Part shown: in pieces, positions 42,571-52,031 of the stretch
Layout of the letters: each line of letters starts with the position of its first letter
Numbering within the stretch: the stretch's first letter is position 1
Assembly: GCA_017853555.1 (NCBI GenBank)
Contig: JAFMJH010000008.1
Coordinates: 1 to 64,000, forward strand
Length of the DNA: 64,000 bases
DNA from: Steroidobacteraceae bacterium
Lineage (GTDB): Bacteria > Pseudomonadota > Gammaproteobacteria > Steroidobacterales > Steroidobacteraceae
Direction of reading: 5' to 3'
Program-made: the position numbers and the translations under genes
The notes under the pieces: model-generated
Seen by the model: the letters and a program-made list of their open reading frames with translations, nothing else
Databases searched by the model: none
What the model was told of the DNA's origin: nothing

Positions 42571-43890
42571 ATGCCCGGCTTGCAATCCTCGGGCATCGGC
42601 TCCGGGCTCGACGTCAACGGCCTGGTCAGCCAACTCGTGGCGGCGGAGCGTGCGCCCGTCGAGCAACGAATCGCACGCGCGAAAAACGGTGTCGACACGA
42701 AACTGTCGGCATTTGCGACCTTGCGCGGTGCCGTCGCGGCGCTGTCGACGGCGACGCAGGCGCTGTCGACGGTCAGCGATGCCAATGTGGCGAGCAGTGA
42801 AGATCCCGATGTCGTCGTGGCGAGCGCGAGCACTACGGCCGTTGCCGCGACCCACAGCGTCGAGGTCAAACGAATCGCCAGCGCCCACAAGTTGCGCTCT
42901 TCGCCCTTCGGCGACGGCGCCCAAACGGTACTTGGCGCAGGTCGTTTGACCCTCACCCAGAATGGTCGCAGCTTCAGCGTCGAGCTCGACGCGCAAGGGG
43001 ATCTCGGCGCACTGCGCGCTGCGATCAATGCAGCGCGCGACAATACCGGCGTCCGCGCCGCATTGTTGAATACCTCGACGGGCGTGCGCCTCGTTCTCGA
43101 AGCGAGCAGCGTGGGATCGGCGGGTGAAATCGCGTTGCGTGTCGATCATGCAAACGGTGCGCTCGTCGACCTTCCGGCGTCGATGCAAAGCGTCGCGGCG
43201 GCGACGGATGCCGACGTTTGGATCGATGGTTGCGCGGTGAACGCCGTCGGCAACCGGATCCGCGATGCGATCGAGGGCGTCACCGTGGACGTATTGACGG
43301 CGAAACCCGACACGCCGCTGCGCATCGAGGTCAAAAGCGACGTCGCAGTCAAGCAGGCGCGTCTCGGTCAATTCATCGACGCCTACAACAACCTCGCCGC
43401 GACTCTGCAACGTCTGCGCGCCTACGATCCGGATACGCGCGAGGGCGGGCCGCTCATCGGCGATGCCACCTTGCGCAATCTCGAAGGCGCGTTGCGCCGC
43501 GTCGTCGCCACGCCTTTCAAAGCGGATGCGCTGCAGTCGGCCGCCGGGCTGCTCGGGCTCGAGATGCGCGTCGATGGCAGCCTGCGAGCGCGCAGCGCGG
43601 CAAGCGGCACCGCGGACCCTGCACGCTGGCCGACTGCGGTGCGCTCGGAGCGCGGTATCGCGACGCTCGTCGAGGGCGTACTGCGCGACTTCATCGCCAG
43701 CGACGGCGCATTCGCCCAGCGTACCGATGCATTGCAGGCGCGCAAGCGCGCCCTGGTCACGCAGGCCGCTGCACTCGATACGCGCATGAGCGCGGTCGAG
43801 CAGCGCTACCGCGCACAATTCACTGCGCTCGATTCGATGCTCAGCAACATGCAGACCACCTCGAGCTATCTCGCCAAACAGCTCAAGTAA
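42571..43890 (+). CDS. fliD: Flagellar filament capping protein FliD
   Basis: MPGLQSSGIGSGLDVNGLVSQLVAAERAPVEQRIARAKNGVDTKLSAFATLRGAV; true start 42571. Confidence 0.94.
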   Translation: MPGLQSSGIGSGLDVNGLVSQLVAAERAPVEQRIARAKNGVDTKLSAFATLRGAVAALSTATQALSTVSDANVASSEDPDVVVASASTTAVAATHSVEVKRIASAHKLRSSPFGDGAQTVLGAGRLTLTQNGRSFSVELDAQGDLGALRAAINAARDNTGVRAALLNTSTGVRLVLEASSVGSAGEIALRVDHANGALVDLPASMQSVAAATDADVWIDGCAVNAVGNRIRDAIEGVTVDVLTAKPDTPLRIEVKSDVAVKQARLGQFIDAYNNLAATLQRLRAYDPDTREGGPLIGDATLRNLEGALRRVVATPFKADALQSAAGLLGLEMRVDGSLRARSAASGTADPARWPTAVRSERGIATLVEGVLRDFIASDGAFAQRTDALQARKRALVTQAAALDTRMSAVEQRYRAQFTALDSMLSNMQTTSSYLAKQLK

Positions 43891-43915
43891 TCGAGCGTCG
43901 GCCGATATTGAAGGT

Positions 43916-44326
43916 ATGTCCGTCTCGCACAGCAACCCGAAAGTCGCCGCCTACCAGCAAGTCGCCGCGCACGGCGGCGTCGCGGCGGCCGACGGCCACA
44001 AACTGATTGCAATGATGCTCGACGGTGCGCTCGCCCGGATTGCCGAAGCACGGGGTTTCGCGCAGCGCGGCGCGACGGTCGAAAAGAGCCGACCGCTGCA
44101 GCGCGCGTTGGCGATCGTCGCGGAACTGCGCGCTTGTCTTGCACTCGAGCATGGCACCATCCCGCGCAATCTCGATCGGCTCTACGATTACGTCGGCCGC
44201 CAGCTGCTGCGGGCGCACACGGACCGCGACCCTCGAATTCTCGACGACGCGGCGCTGGTCTTGAACGAAATCCGCATGGCCTGGAACGCGCTACCCGAAG
44301 CGGCCCCGGGTCGCGCAACGCGTTAA
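43916..44326 (+). CDS. fliS: Flagellar export chaperone FliS
   Basis: KLIAMMLDGALARIAEARGFAQRG...ALAIVAELRACLALEHGTIPRNLDRLYDYVGRQLL. Confidence 0.92.
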   Translation: MSVSHSNPKVAAYQQVAAHGGVAAADGHKLIAMMLDGALARIAEARGFAQRGATVEKSRPLQRALAIVAELRACLALEHGTIPRNLDRLYDYVGRQLLRAHTDRDPRILDDAALVLNEIRMAWNALPEAAPGRATR

Positions 44327-44328
44327 TC

Positions 44329-44345
44329 AGTTCCGATTCGGAACT
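44329..44345 (+). other. 17-bp perfect inverted repeat AGTTCCGA-T-TCGGAACT after fliS (weak terminator or operator)
   Basis: Read directly; followed by TTCTGTCC. Confidence 0.6.
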
Positions 44346-44387
44346 TTCTGTCCTCACGGTCATTAAGATCTCGTAATAGTATCTTTA

Positions 44388-44411
44388 GTCATGTGAGGAG
44401 GGTCACATGAC
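44388..44411 (+). promoter_or_regulatory. Perfect CRP/Vfr/Clp-type palindrome GTCATGTGA-GGAGGG-TCACATGAC overlapping SD and start codon of the fleQ-like gene
   Basis: Contains TGTGA-N6-TCACA; 9-bp perfect arms; spacer is the SD GGAGGG; ATG 44407-44409 lies in the right arm. Confidence 0.8.
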
Positions 44412-45525
44412 GGCGACCGTCGAATCGATATCCGCAGCCCAAATGGCCTTGATGCCTGTCGCGGTACCGCGCGTACCCACTGGCCGATCCGCCGCCATAC
44501 TCGAAGTGGTGAGGCTCGTACGCCAGGTCGCCCGGCATGACTCGAACGTGCTCGTGCTCGGCGAGTCCGGGACCGGCAAGGAGGTGGTCGCACGCGCCGT
44601 GCACGACCATAGCCAGCGTCGCGGCGGTCCTTTCGTGGCCGTCAACTGCGGTGCGATCCCCGCGGATCTGCTCGAGAGCGAGCTGTTCGGCCACGAAAAG
44701 GGCGCTTTCACCGGTGCCTACGCACAACGCCCGGGACGGTTCGAAGTTGCCGAAGGCGGTACGCTGTTTCTCGACGAGATCGGCGACATGAGCTTGCCGA
44801 TGCAGGTGAAGTTGCTGCGCGTGCTGCAGGAGCGCACCTTCGAGCGCGTCGGCGGCCATCACAGTTTTCGCTGCGACGTACGCATCATCGCCGCGACGCA
44901 TCGCAACCTCGAGGCGGCGATCGATCGCGGCAGCTTTCGTGGCGACCTGTTCTACCGTCTGAACGTCTTTCCGATCGACATGCCGAGTCTGCGCGAGCGC
45001 ATCGAAGATCTCGAGTGCCTGATTTCGGAGTTCGTCGAGCAAAACGTGCGCGCCGGCCGACCGCGACTGATCCTCGGAGAATCGGCGCGCGCCGCGTTGC
45101 GTGCGTATTCCTGGCCCGGCAACGTCCGTGAGCTGTGCAATCTGATCGAGCGACTGTGCATTTTGCATCCCGATCGCAAAGTCGAGGGCCGCGATTTGCC
45201 CATGCGCTATCGCAACGACGCACTCGTCGCCGTGGAACCGGCGCGCGATTCGTTCTTGGCGGGTGAAGAGCTCGAGGCGATCGAGGCCGCCGACATGCCT
45301 GCCAACGCGCTGTCGAGCGTGGTTCCGCTGCCATCGGTCGCGCTGCCGAACGACGGCATCGATCTGCGTGCGCATCTGAATTCGATCGAGCAACAACTCA
45401 TCAACGAAGCTTTGCACCGCTCGGGCGGCACGGTCGCGCATGCGGCGCGTCTGTTGGGTTTGCGACGCACGACGCTGGTCGAGAAATTGCGCCGACTCGG
45501 CGTGGCGGAGACGTCGTTGGTTTGA
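44407..45525 (+). CDS. fleQ: Sigma-54-dependent flagellar master activator, FleQ/FlrA-like, lacking the N-terminal domain
   Basis: [36 protein letters not shown]-terminal [50 protein letters not shown] resembles FleQ; fliS-fleQ-fliE synteny. Confidence 0.88.
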   Translation: MTATVESISAAQMALMPVAVPRVPTGRSAAILEVVRLVRQVARHDSNVLVLGESGTGKEVVARAVHDHSQRRGGPFVAVNCGAIPADLLESELFGHEKGAFTGAYAQRPGRFEVAEGGTLFLDEIGDMSLPMQVKLLRVLQERTFERVGGHHSFRCDVRIIAATHRNLEAAIDRGSFRGDLFYRLNVFPIDMPSLRERIEDLECLISEFVEQNVRAGRPRLILGESARAALRAYSWPGNVRELCNLIERLCILHPDRKVEGRDLPMRYRNDALVAVEPARDSFLAGEELEAIEAADMPANALSSVVPLPSVALPNDGIDLRAHLNSIEQQLINEALHRSGGTVAHAARLLGLRRTTLVEKLRRLGVAETSLV

Positions 45526-45537
45526 CGTCCCGGAGCC

Positions 45538-45553
45538 GGGCACGGAATTTGCT
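45538..45553 (+). promoter_or_regulatory. Sigma-54 promoter for fliE operon: GGGCAC-GGAAT-TTGCT
   Basis: One mismatch to TGGCAC-N5-TTGCT; upstream of fliE. Confidence 0.75.
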
Positions 45554-45591
45554 CCGTATCGCGCGTCCATCAATTTTCGGAGTCGACGCGC

Positions 45592-45951
45592 GTGAGCCAG
45601 ATCGAAATCGACCGAGTCCTCTCGCAAATTCGTGCGCTCCGTCAACGCGCCGTCGCCCACGACGGACCCAGCGTCGGCGGTCTGACGCCGGGGGCGCGCG
45701 CGACCTCGAGCGTCGCTGCGAACAACGTCGTCAGCTTCGACGCCGTGCTGCGCAACGGGCTCGATGCGGTCAATCGCGCCGACACGCAGGCGCGCGAGTC
45801 CGTCACCGCGTTCGAACGCGGTGCGCCGGGCGTCGATCTCGCGCGCGTCATGATCGACATGCAGAAAGCGAGCGTGAGTTTTCGCGGCGCGGTCGAGGTA
45901 CGCAATCGGGTCGTAGCCGCGTATCAAGACGTCATGAACATGCCGATCTGA
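45592..45951 (+). CDS. fliE: Flagellar hook-basal body protein FliE (GTG start)
   Basis: VDLARVMIDMQKASVSFRGAVEVRNRVVAAYQDVMNMPI. Confidence 0.93.
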   Translation: MSQIEIDRVLSQIRALRQRAVAHDGPSVGGLTPGARATSSVAANNVVSFDAVLRNGLDAVNRADTQARESVTAFERGAPGVDLARVMIDMQKASVSFRGAVEVRNRVVAAYQDVMNMPI

Positions 45952-45963
45952 GGCGGGTGAATC

Positions 45964-47562
45964 GTGCCCAACGCCTTGTCCACCGCCGATCGCCTGCCTG
46001 GTCTGATGGCCGGCATACGCCCGCTCATCATGCTGGTCGGGCTCGCCGCTGCCGTGGCGCTCGGCGTTGCCGTCGTATTGTGGTCGCAGGCGCCGACATA
46101 CTCGCTGTTGTATTCGAATTTGCCGGATGACGACGTGGCCGCGGTCAGCCAGGCGCTCGGCGCTGCCGGCATACCGTATCGGCTCGAAAACGGCACTGGT
46201 GCGCTCTCGGTGGCCCAAGAGCGTCTCAACGACGCGCGCCTTTTGCTCGCCGGCAAAGGCGTGGTCGAATCCGGCGGCTTCGCGAATCTCGCCAAAGAAA
46301 ACGGTTTCGGCACTTCGCAGTTCATGGAGGGGGCACGTTACCAGCATGCGCTCGAGACCGAATTGGCGCGTACCATCGCGAGCCTGCAGCAAGTGGCGAG
46401 CGCGCGCGTGCACATCGCCGCCGCGCGGGAAACGGGCTTCGTGCGGGACCGCGTCCGCGGCGGTGCCAGCGTATTCCTGCAACTGAAACCGGGACGCAGG
46501 CTCTCGAGCGAACAGGTGACCTCCGTCGTCAATCTGGTCGCCTCGAGTTTGCCGAATCTCGAGGCCGATCGGATCACCGTCGTCGATCAGCAGGGGCGCT
46601 TGTTGTCGTCACCGCGCGGTCGCGACCCGCAAGCGCTGCGCGATCAGCAGATCGAGTTCGCCCGACAATTCGAAGAAAGCTATGCGCAGCGCATCGAAAC
46701 CTTGCTGGCACCGCTCGTGGGCGCAGGGCGGGTGCGAGCCGAAGTCAGTGCGGAATTCGATATGAGCGTCAGCGAGGAGGCCCGCGAGCAGTTCCGTCCC
46801 GACAGTCAAATCGTGCGACGCGAACAACTCGCCGAAGACCGGCGATCGACCACCTCGGCCGGCGGTGTGCCGGGGAGTCTGTCCAATCAACCGCCGGGCA
46901 AAACTCCCGCTGCCGCGACCGGCACCGAAGGCACACCGCCGAACTCGGTGCAAAGTACGCGCGACTACGAAATCGATCGGACCGTCGCCTACACCCAGCA
47001 ACCGGCCGGACGCATCAAGCGGCTGTCGGTGGCGGTCCTGATCGATCACGTCGATCTGGTCGGCAAGGACGGCAAACCTAAACCCACGCCGCTCGATGCC
47101 AAGCAACTCGAGCGCATCGACGCGTTGGTCAAAGACGCCGTCGGCTTCGACGAGAAGCGTGGGGATCGGGTCAGCGTCCTCAACAGCCCGTGGAGTGGCG
47201 AGCCGCGCAGCACGGATCGTGGCATCGACGACGTGCCGCTGTGGCAGCAGCCGTGGGTGCGCGATGCGGCGAAACTCGTGCTCGGCGCGCTGCTCGTGAT
47301 GGTGTTGCTGTTGACGATCGTTCGGCCGCTGCTGCGGCAATACGCGGCGATGATGCCGCGCGCGAGCACCGGGGCAAGTATCAGCGCGGACGATGCGGCC
47401 CTGGCCTTGTCCGGAGATTCGGTCGGCGCGGGCCCGATGACGCCCGCCAAACCGAAACGGCCTGCGTACGAAGACGATATCGCTCGCGCGCGCTCGTTGG
47501 TCAACGAAGATCCGGCCCGCGTCGCGCAAGTGGTGAAGAAATGGGTCGCGAGCGATGCCTGA
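45964..47562 (+). CDS. fliF: Flagellar MS-ring protein FliF
   Basis: YSLLYSNLPDDDVAAVSQALGAAGIPYRLENGTGALSV; ARVHIAAARETGFVRDRVRGGASVFLQLKPGRRLSSEQV. Confidence 0.96.
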   Translation: MPNALSTADRLPGLMAGIRPLIMLVGLAAAVALGVAVVLWSQAPTYSLLYSNLPDDDVAAVSQALGAAGIPYRLENGTGALSVAQERLNDARLLLAGKGVVESGGFANLAKENGFGTSQFMEGARYQHALETELARTIASLQQVASARVHIAAARETGFVRDRVRGGASVFLQLKPGRRLSSEQVTSVVNLVASSLPNLEADRITVVDQQGRLLSSPRGRDPQALRDQQIEFARQFEESYAQRIETLLAPLVGAGRVRAEVSAEFDMSVSEEAREQFRPDSQIVRREQLAEDRRSTTSAGGVPGSLSNQPPGKTPAAATGTEGTPPNSVQSTRDYEIDRTVAYTQQPAGRIKRLSVAVLIDHVDLVGKDGKPKPTPLDAKQLERIDALVKDAVGFDEKRGDRVSVLNSPWSGEPRSTDRGIDDVPLWQQPWVRDAAKLVLGALLVMVLLLTIVRPLLRQYAAMMPRASTGASISADDAALALSGDSVGAGPMTPAKPKRPAYEDDIARARSLVNEDPARVAQVVKKWVASDA

Positions 47563-48574
47563 CGATCAATCTCTGATTGCGGTTCGCTCCGGCGTCGACA
47601 AGGCGGCAATCTTGCTGTTGACGCTCGGCGAAAAAGAGGCCGCCGAAGTGCTGCGCCATCTGCCCGGCAAGGACGTGCAACGGCTGGGCGTCGCCATGGC
47701 GCAGATCGCCGACGTCAGTCGCTCGGAAGTGAGCGAAGTGCTCGGCTGGTTCATGGACGATGCCGAGCGCCAAACCTCGCTCGGGCTCGGCAGCGCCGAC
47801 TTCGTGCGCAAGACCTTGATCGAGGCCATGGGCGAGCACCAGGCCGCAGGCCTCATCGACCAAATTCTTCTGGGACGAGCGAGCAAAGGTCTCGAGTCGC
47901 TGAAGTGGATGGACCCGAAAGCGATCGCCGAAATGATCCGCGTCGAACATCCGCAGATCATCGCGATCATCCTCGCGTATCTCGAGTCCGAGCAGGCGGC
48001 GAAGATCGTCAGTCATCTGCCGGAGGAGATGCGCGGCGATTTGTTGTATCGCGTGGCGACACTGGACGGCATACAACCGGCGGCGCTGCAGGAACTCGAT
48101 CAGGTCATGGAGCGCCAATTCGCCGGCAACAGCCGCACGCAAGCACCCGGGTTCGGCGGGCCGAAAGTCGTCGCCGACATCGTCAATCTGCTCGATGCAC
48201 GCATCGAATCGCGCGTCATGCAGGAAATCACCACGACCGACGAAGCGCTGGGCGCCAAAATCCAGGATCTCGTATTCGTGTTCGACGATTTGATCGAACT
48301 CGACGATCGGAGCATGCAGGAGCTGCTGCGGCAAGTGCCGGCCGACCAGTTGCTGCTGGCCTTGAAGGCGACCGAAGACACTCTCAAAGAAAAGATCTTC
48401 AAGAACATGTCGCAGCGCGCCGCCGAAACCTTGCGCGACGACATGGAATCGCGCGGCCCGGTGCGCTTGTCCGAGGTCGAGGCCGCTCGCAAGGAAATTC
48501 TCGCCGGAGCGCGTCGCTTGTCGGAAGAAGGGGTGATCTCCCTGGGGGCACGGGGTGGTGAAGCCTTCGTCTGA
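47555..48574 (+). CDS. fliG: Flagellar motor switch protein FliG
   Basis: GVDKAAILLLTLGEKEAAEVLRHLPGKDVQRLGVAMA; EHPQIIAIILAYLESEQAAKIVSHLPEEMRGDLLYRVA. Confidence 0.97.
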   Translation: MPDDQSLIAVRSGVDKAAILLLTLGEKEAAEVLRHLPGKDVQRLGVAMAQIADVSRSEVSEVLGWFMDDAERQTSLGLGSADFVRKTLIEAMGEHQAAGLIDQILLGRASKGLESLKWMDPKAIAEMIRVEHPQIIAIILAYLESEQAAKIVSHLPEEMRGDLLYRVATLDGIQPAALQELDQVMERQFAGNSRTQAPGFGGPKVVADIVNLLDARIESRVMQEITTTDEALGAKIQDLVFVFDDLIELDDRSMQELLRQVPADQLLLALKATEDTLKEKIFKNMSQRAAETLRDDMESRGPVRLSEVEAARKEILAGARRLSEEGVISLGARGGEAFV

Positions 48575-49193
48575 CGCGGAACGGGTCTGGGCGCCACCCG
48601 CGTTGGCCGGACCGCTGATCAGTCCGCGCGTGCGCGGTGCGCCGGTGGCTGCCGTGGAAGATCGCGACCACGCATGGAATGCGGGGTTCGCACGCGGTCA
48701 TGCCGACGGCTGGGGCGCTGCGGCGATCGAGATCGAGGCGCACCAGATCGAGTTGCGCGAAGCCGTCAAGGCCGCGCGATCGATCGCGAGTCGTCTGTCG
48801 CAACCGCTTGCCGAAATCGATGCCGTGCTCGAGGGCGAGCTTATACGCCTGGCCGCGCTCGTCGGCGCTCATTTGGCGTACGGCGAACTGTCCGCGGGGT
48901 CAGATCGAATTCGACTCTTGATTGCCGAGAGCCTGAATGCCCTGCCGTCGAGGCGAGATCGGGTTCGCGTGTTTTTGCACCCGGCTGATCATGCCGAGAT
49001 CTCGAGCGGGCCCGCCGACGAGGCGGGCGGTAGCGACATCGAGTACCGCGCGGATGCGAAAATCGAGCGCGGCGGAATCTGGTTGGAGACGGACGATTCC
49101 TCGCTGGATGCGCGCTGGCGCACGCGATTTGACGCGGCGCTCGATGCCATCACGGGCTCCGGCACCCTGCATCAGTCACGAGGTGATGGATGA
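48555..49193 (+). CDS. fliH: Flagellar assembly protein FliH
   Basis: [25 protein letters not shown]; position between fliG and fliI. Confidence 0.88.
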   Translation: MVKPSSDAERVWAPPALAGPLISPRVRGAPVAAVEDRDHAWNAGFARGHADGWGAAAIEIEAHQIELREAVKAARSIASRLSQPLAEIDAVLEGELIRLAALVGAHLAYGELSAGSDRIRLLIAESLNALPSRRDRVRVFLHPADHAEISSGPADEAGGSDIEYRADAKIERGGIWLETDDSSLDARWRTRFDAALDAITGSGTLHQSRGDG

Positions 49194-50515
49194 CGGCCGG
49201 CCACCGACGTCGGGCGGCACTCGCCGCCGCCGAGGCGCTCGCGCCACCGCGTGTGGCCGGACACTTGACGCGCCTCGTCGGTCTGACGCTCGAAGCGCGC
49301 GGCCTGCGCGCCTCGATCGGCGATCGATGCCTGATCGAAACCGTCGAAGGTGACGGTCACGAAGCCGAAGTCGTCGGCTTTGCCAACGACCGTGTTTTGT
49401 TGATGCCGGCGGGCAGCCCGGAGGGCCTCGCGGTCGACGCGCGGGTGAGGCCCATGGGTCGTGGCGGGCGGGTGCCGGTGGGCATCGCGTTGCAAGGACG
49501 CGTGGTCGATGCGCGCGGTCTTGCGCTCGATGACGGGCCACCGATTCGGTGCGACGACGCGGCGCGACTGATTGCACCGCCGATGAATCCTTTGCAACGC
49601 CAACCGATCACTGCGCCGCTCGATGTGGGCGTGCGAGCCATCAACGCGCTGCTCACCGTCGCGCGCGGGCAGCGAATCGGCCTCTTTGCCGGCAGCGGCG
49701 TCGGCAAAAGCGTGTTGCTCGGCATGATGGCGCGTCACACCGCCGCGGACGTGATCGTGGTCGGGCTCATCGGTGAGCGTGGTCGTGAGGTGCGCGAATT
49801 CGTCGAGCAGATCCTGACCCCCGAGGAACGTCGTCGTTCGGTGGTGGTTGCAGCGCCGGCGGATGCGCCACCTTTGCTGCGTTTGCAAGGCGCGTGGTAC
49901 GCGACCGCCATCGCCGAATACTTTCGTGATCGGGGCGCTGCGGTGTTGCTGCTGATGGATTCGCTGACGCGCTTCGCGCAGGCGCAGCGCGAAATCGGTC
50001 TTGCCGTCGGCGAAGCGCCGGCGAGCAAAGGCTACCCGCCGTCGGTATTCGCGCGACTGCCGCAACTCGTCGAACGCAGCGGCATGGGCTTATCCGGGAC
50101 CGGCTCGATCACTGCGTTCTATACGGTGCTGACCGAAGGCGACGACTTGCAGGATCCCGTTGCCGACTCGGCTCGGGCCATTCTGGATGGGCACGTGGTA
50201 CTCAGCCGGCGTCTGGCTGACGCGGGGCACTTCCCGGCCATCGACGTGGAAGCTTCGATCAGCCGGGTAATGCCTGCGGTCGCCGATGCGCGGCATCTCG
50301 AGCGCGCGAGGCGCCTGCGAGGCGCGATCTCGCGCTATGAACAGGCGCGTGATCTGGTCGCACTCGGGGCGGTGAAGTCCGGCGCCGACCCGCAGCTCGA
50401 TCGAGTATTGGCGGCCTGGCCGCAAGTGCAGGGCTTTCTGCAGCAAGCGCCCGACGAATCGGCCACGCTGCCGGCGAGTCTCGCCGCGCTCGCCCAACTT
50501 GACGGAGTCCTGTGA
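49190..50515 (+). CDS. fliI: Flagellum-specific ATPase FliI
   Basis: [69 protein letters not shown]. Confidence 0.97.
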   Translation: MTAGHRRRAALAAAEALAPPRVAGHLTRLVGLTLEARGLRASIGDRCLIETVEGDGHEAEVVGFANDRVLLMPAGSPEGLAVDARVRPMGRGGRVPVGIALQGRVVDARGLALDDGPPIRCDDAARLIAPPMNPLQRQPITAPLDVGVRAINALLTVARGQRIGLFAGSGVGKSVLLGMMARHTAADVIVVGLIGERGREVREFVEQILTPEERRRSVVVAAPADAPPLLRLQGAWYATAIAEYFRDRGAAVLLLMDSLTRFAQAQREIGLAVGEAPASKGYPPSVFARLPQLVERSGMGLSGTGSITAFYTVLTEGDDLQDPVADSARAILDGHVVLSRRLADAGHFPAIDVEASISRVMPAVADARHLERARRLRGAISRYEQARDLVALGAVKSGADPQLDRVLAAWPQVQGFLQQAPDESATLPASLAALAQLDGVL

Positions 50516-50516
50516 C

Positions 50517-50966
50517 GTGAGTGCGGACCGCGCGCTTGCCGCATGGCAGTCGGACCGGATGCAGCGCGAGCAGCGCGTCGCCGCGGAACTGCGCGTCGCG
50601 GCGCAACGGCTCGCCGAGGCGGAGGCTAGATTGAAAGAGCTACGCGATTACCGCGGCGAATATCACGCGGCGTTCACGCAGCGCGCCGGGCGCGGATTGG
50701 ACGGCGTCGCGGCGCGCGACTTCCGCGTATTTCTGCACAAGCTCGACGAGGCCATCGCCCTGCAAACCCAACGCCTCGCCACGCTGCAGGGCGAACGCGA
50801 GCGGGTATTCGAGGCCTGGCGTGACAGTGCACGGGAGCTGCGTATCATCGAGCGCCTGCGCACACGCCGGGCGGTCCGCGCCGCGCGCGCCCTCGAGCGC
50901 CGAGATCAACGCGCGCTCGATGATCGGCCACATTGCTCGCCGATACCGGCGCTCGTCGATGAGTGA
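50517..50966 (+). CDS. fliJ: Flagellar export protein FliJ (GTG start)
   Basis: Coiled-coil QREQRVAAELRVAAQRLAEAEARLKELRDYRGEY; follows fliI. Confidence 0.85.
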   Translation: MSADRALAAWQSDRMQREQRVAAELRVAAQRLAEAEARLKELRDYRGEYHAAFTQRAGRGLDGVAARDFRVFLHKLDEAIALQTQRLATLQGERERVFEAWRDSARELRIIERLRTRRAVRAARALERRDQRALDDRPHCSPIPALVDE

Positions 50967-51444
50967 CCTGCATCGCCTCGCGGAGCGCGTCGGTTTCGCT
51001 CGAGGGCGCACGCTCGGCCACGAGCAGAGCAGCGCGCCGTCCGAGCCGGCGGCGAATTTCGCGACCAATTTGACGCCATCAATGATCTCGCTGTCGGCGA
51101 GCGATCATTCGGTCGCGCAAACGGTGCAACGCTGCTTGCGCGACGAAATACTGACGAACGTCAGATCGCTCATGGCTGGCGACGACAGCGCCGTCATAAA
51201 TTTGGCGCTCGCCGATGCGCCGTCGCTGCAGATCACCGTGCAACTGGCCGGCGCCGCCGTGTCGATCGTCGTCACCGGCGCCGGCGCCGAGACCCGCGGA
51301 TTGCTGCACGCCATGTTGCCGTCGCTGCGTAAATCTCTGGCCGCACAGGGATTGTGTCTTTCGTCTTTGGTTTCAGGTCAAGGCGAAGAAGCCGCGCGCG
51401 GCGAACGTTCCGTCGGCAAGCGCGAGCTCGATACCTACGCCTAA
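50959..51444 (+). CDS. fliK: FliK-like hook-length control protein, unusually short (161 aa)
   Basis: C-terminal-like INLALADAPSLQITVQLAGAAVSIVVTGAGAETRGLLHAMLPSLRKSLAAQGLCLSSL; position between fliJ and fliL. Confidence 0.68.
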   Translation: MSDLHRLAERVGFARGRTLGHEQSSAPSEPAANFATNLTPSMISLSASDHSVAQTVQRCLRDEILTNVRSLMAGDDSAVINLALADAPSLQITVQLAGAAVSIVVTGAGAETRGLLHAMLPSLRKSLAAQGLCLSSLVSGQGEEAARGERSVGKRELDTYA

Positions 51445-51472
51445 TTCTTTGGGCGTACCGTGCGAGCCTCTT

Positions 51473-51488
51473 TGGCACGTCAATTGCT
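51473..51488 (+). promoter_or_regulatory. Sigma-54 promoter for fliL operon: TGGCACG-TCAA-TTGCT
   Basis: Exact match to TGGCACG-N4-TTGCT, 24 nt upstream of the ORF start. Confidence 0.88.
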
Positions 51489-51511
51489 AAATCGGTCTGC
51501 GGAACGGTTTC

Positions 51512-52027
51512 ATGACGCCGGAGAGGCAGATGGCGGACAGCGAAGTCAAAAAAGACGCACCGACCGAAGAGTCGAGCGCAGCGCCCTCGGGTCGTCGCAG
51601 GTTGTTGCTCGGCGGTGCCGCGCTCGCGTTGACCGGCATCGGCGGCGGCGCGGGATATTGGTTCTGGTGGCGCACACCGGCGCAGCCTGAGCCCGAACCG
51701 ATTCCTCCGCTGCAGTTCCTGACCCTCGAGCCACCGTTCGTGACGAATCTTGCGGGCGCGGACGCGCAGCGTCTGCTGCAGGTCGAGGTCAGCGTCGTCA
51801 CGCGTTCGCCGCACACGCTCGCGATTCTCAAGGATCACCAACCGATGCTGCGCGACGGTTTGCTGATGCTGTTCGCCTCGCAGGAGGTCGGCGCAGTGAG
51901 CCTGACCGCCGGCAAAGAAGCGCTGCGTCGTGCCGCACTCTCGACGGTGCGGCAGGTCGTGAAGCAAGTGGAGGGCGATCCCGTCACGGTGCTCAATGTG
52001 TTGTTCAACGGCTTCGTGGTGCAGTGA
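51512..52027 (+). CDS. fliL: Flagellar basal body-associated protein FliL
   Basis: Single TM; LEPPFVTNLAGADAQRLLQVEVSVVTRSPHTLAILKDHQPMLRDGLLMLFASQ; GDPVTVLNVLFNGFVVQ. Confidence 0.92.
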   Translation: MTPERQMADSEVKKDAPTEESSAAPSGRRRLLLGGAALALTGIGGGAGYWFWWRTPAQPEPEPIPPLQFLTLEPPFVTNLAGADAQRLLQVEVSVVTRSPHTLAILKDHQPMLRDGLLMLFASQEVGAVSLTAGKEALRRAALSTVRQVVKQVEGDPVTVLNVLFNGFVVQ

Positions 52028-52031
52028 CCCC

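Noticed and set aside
43883-43908. Possible sigma-28 promoter TCAA-N14-GCCGATAT before fliS
   Set aside because: Weak -35, would give a leaderless fliS, and fliS is probably co-transcribed with fliD; not distinguishable from chance.
44389-46482. 697-aa minus-strand ORF opposite fleQ-fliE-fliF
   Set aside because: Antisense to strongly conserved genes; composition typical of shadow translation.
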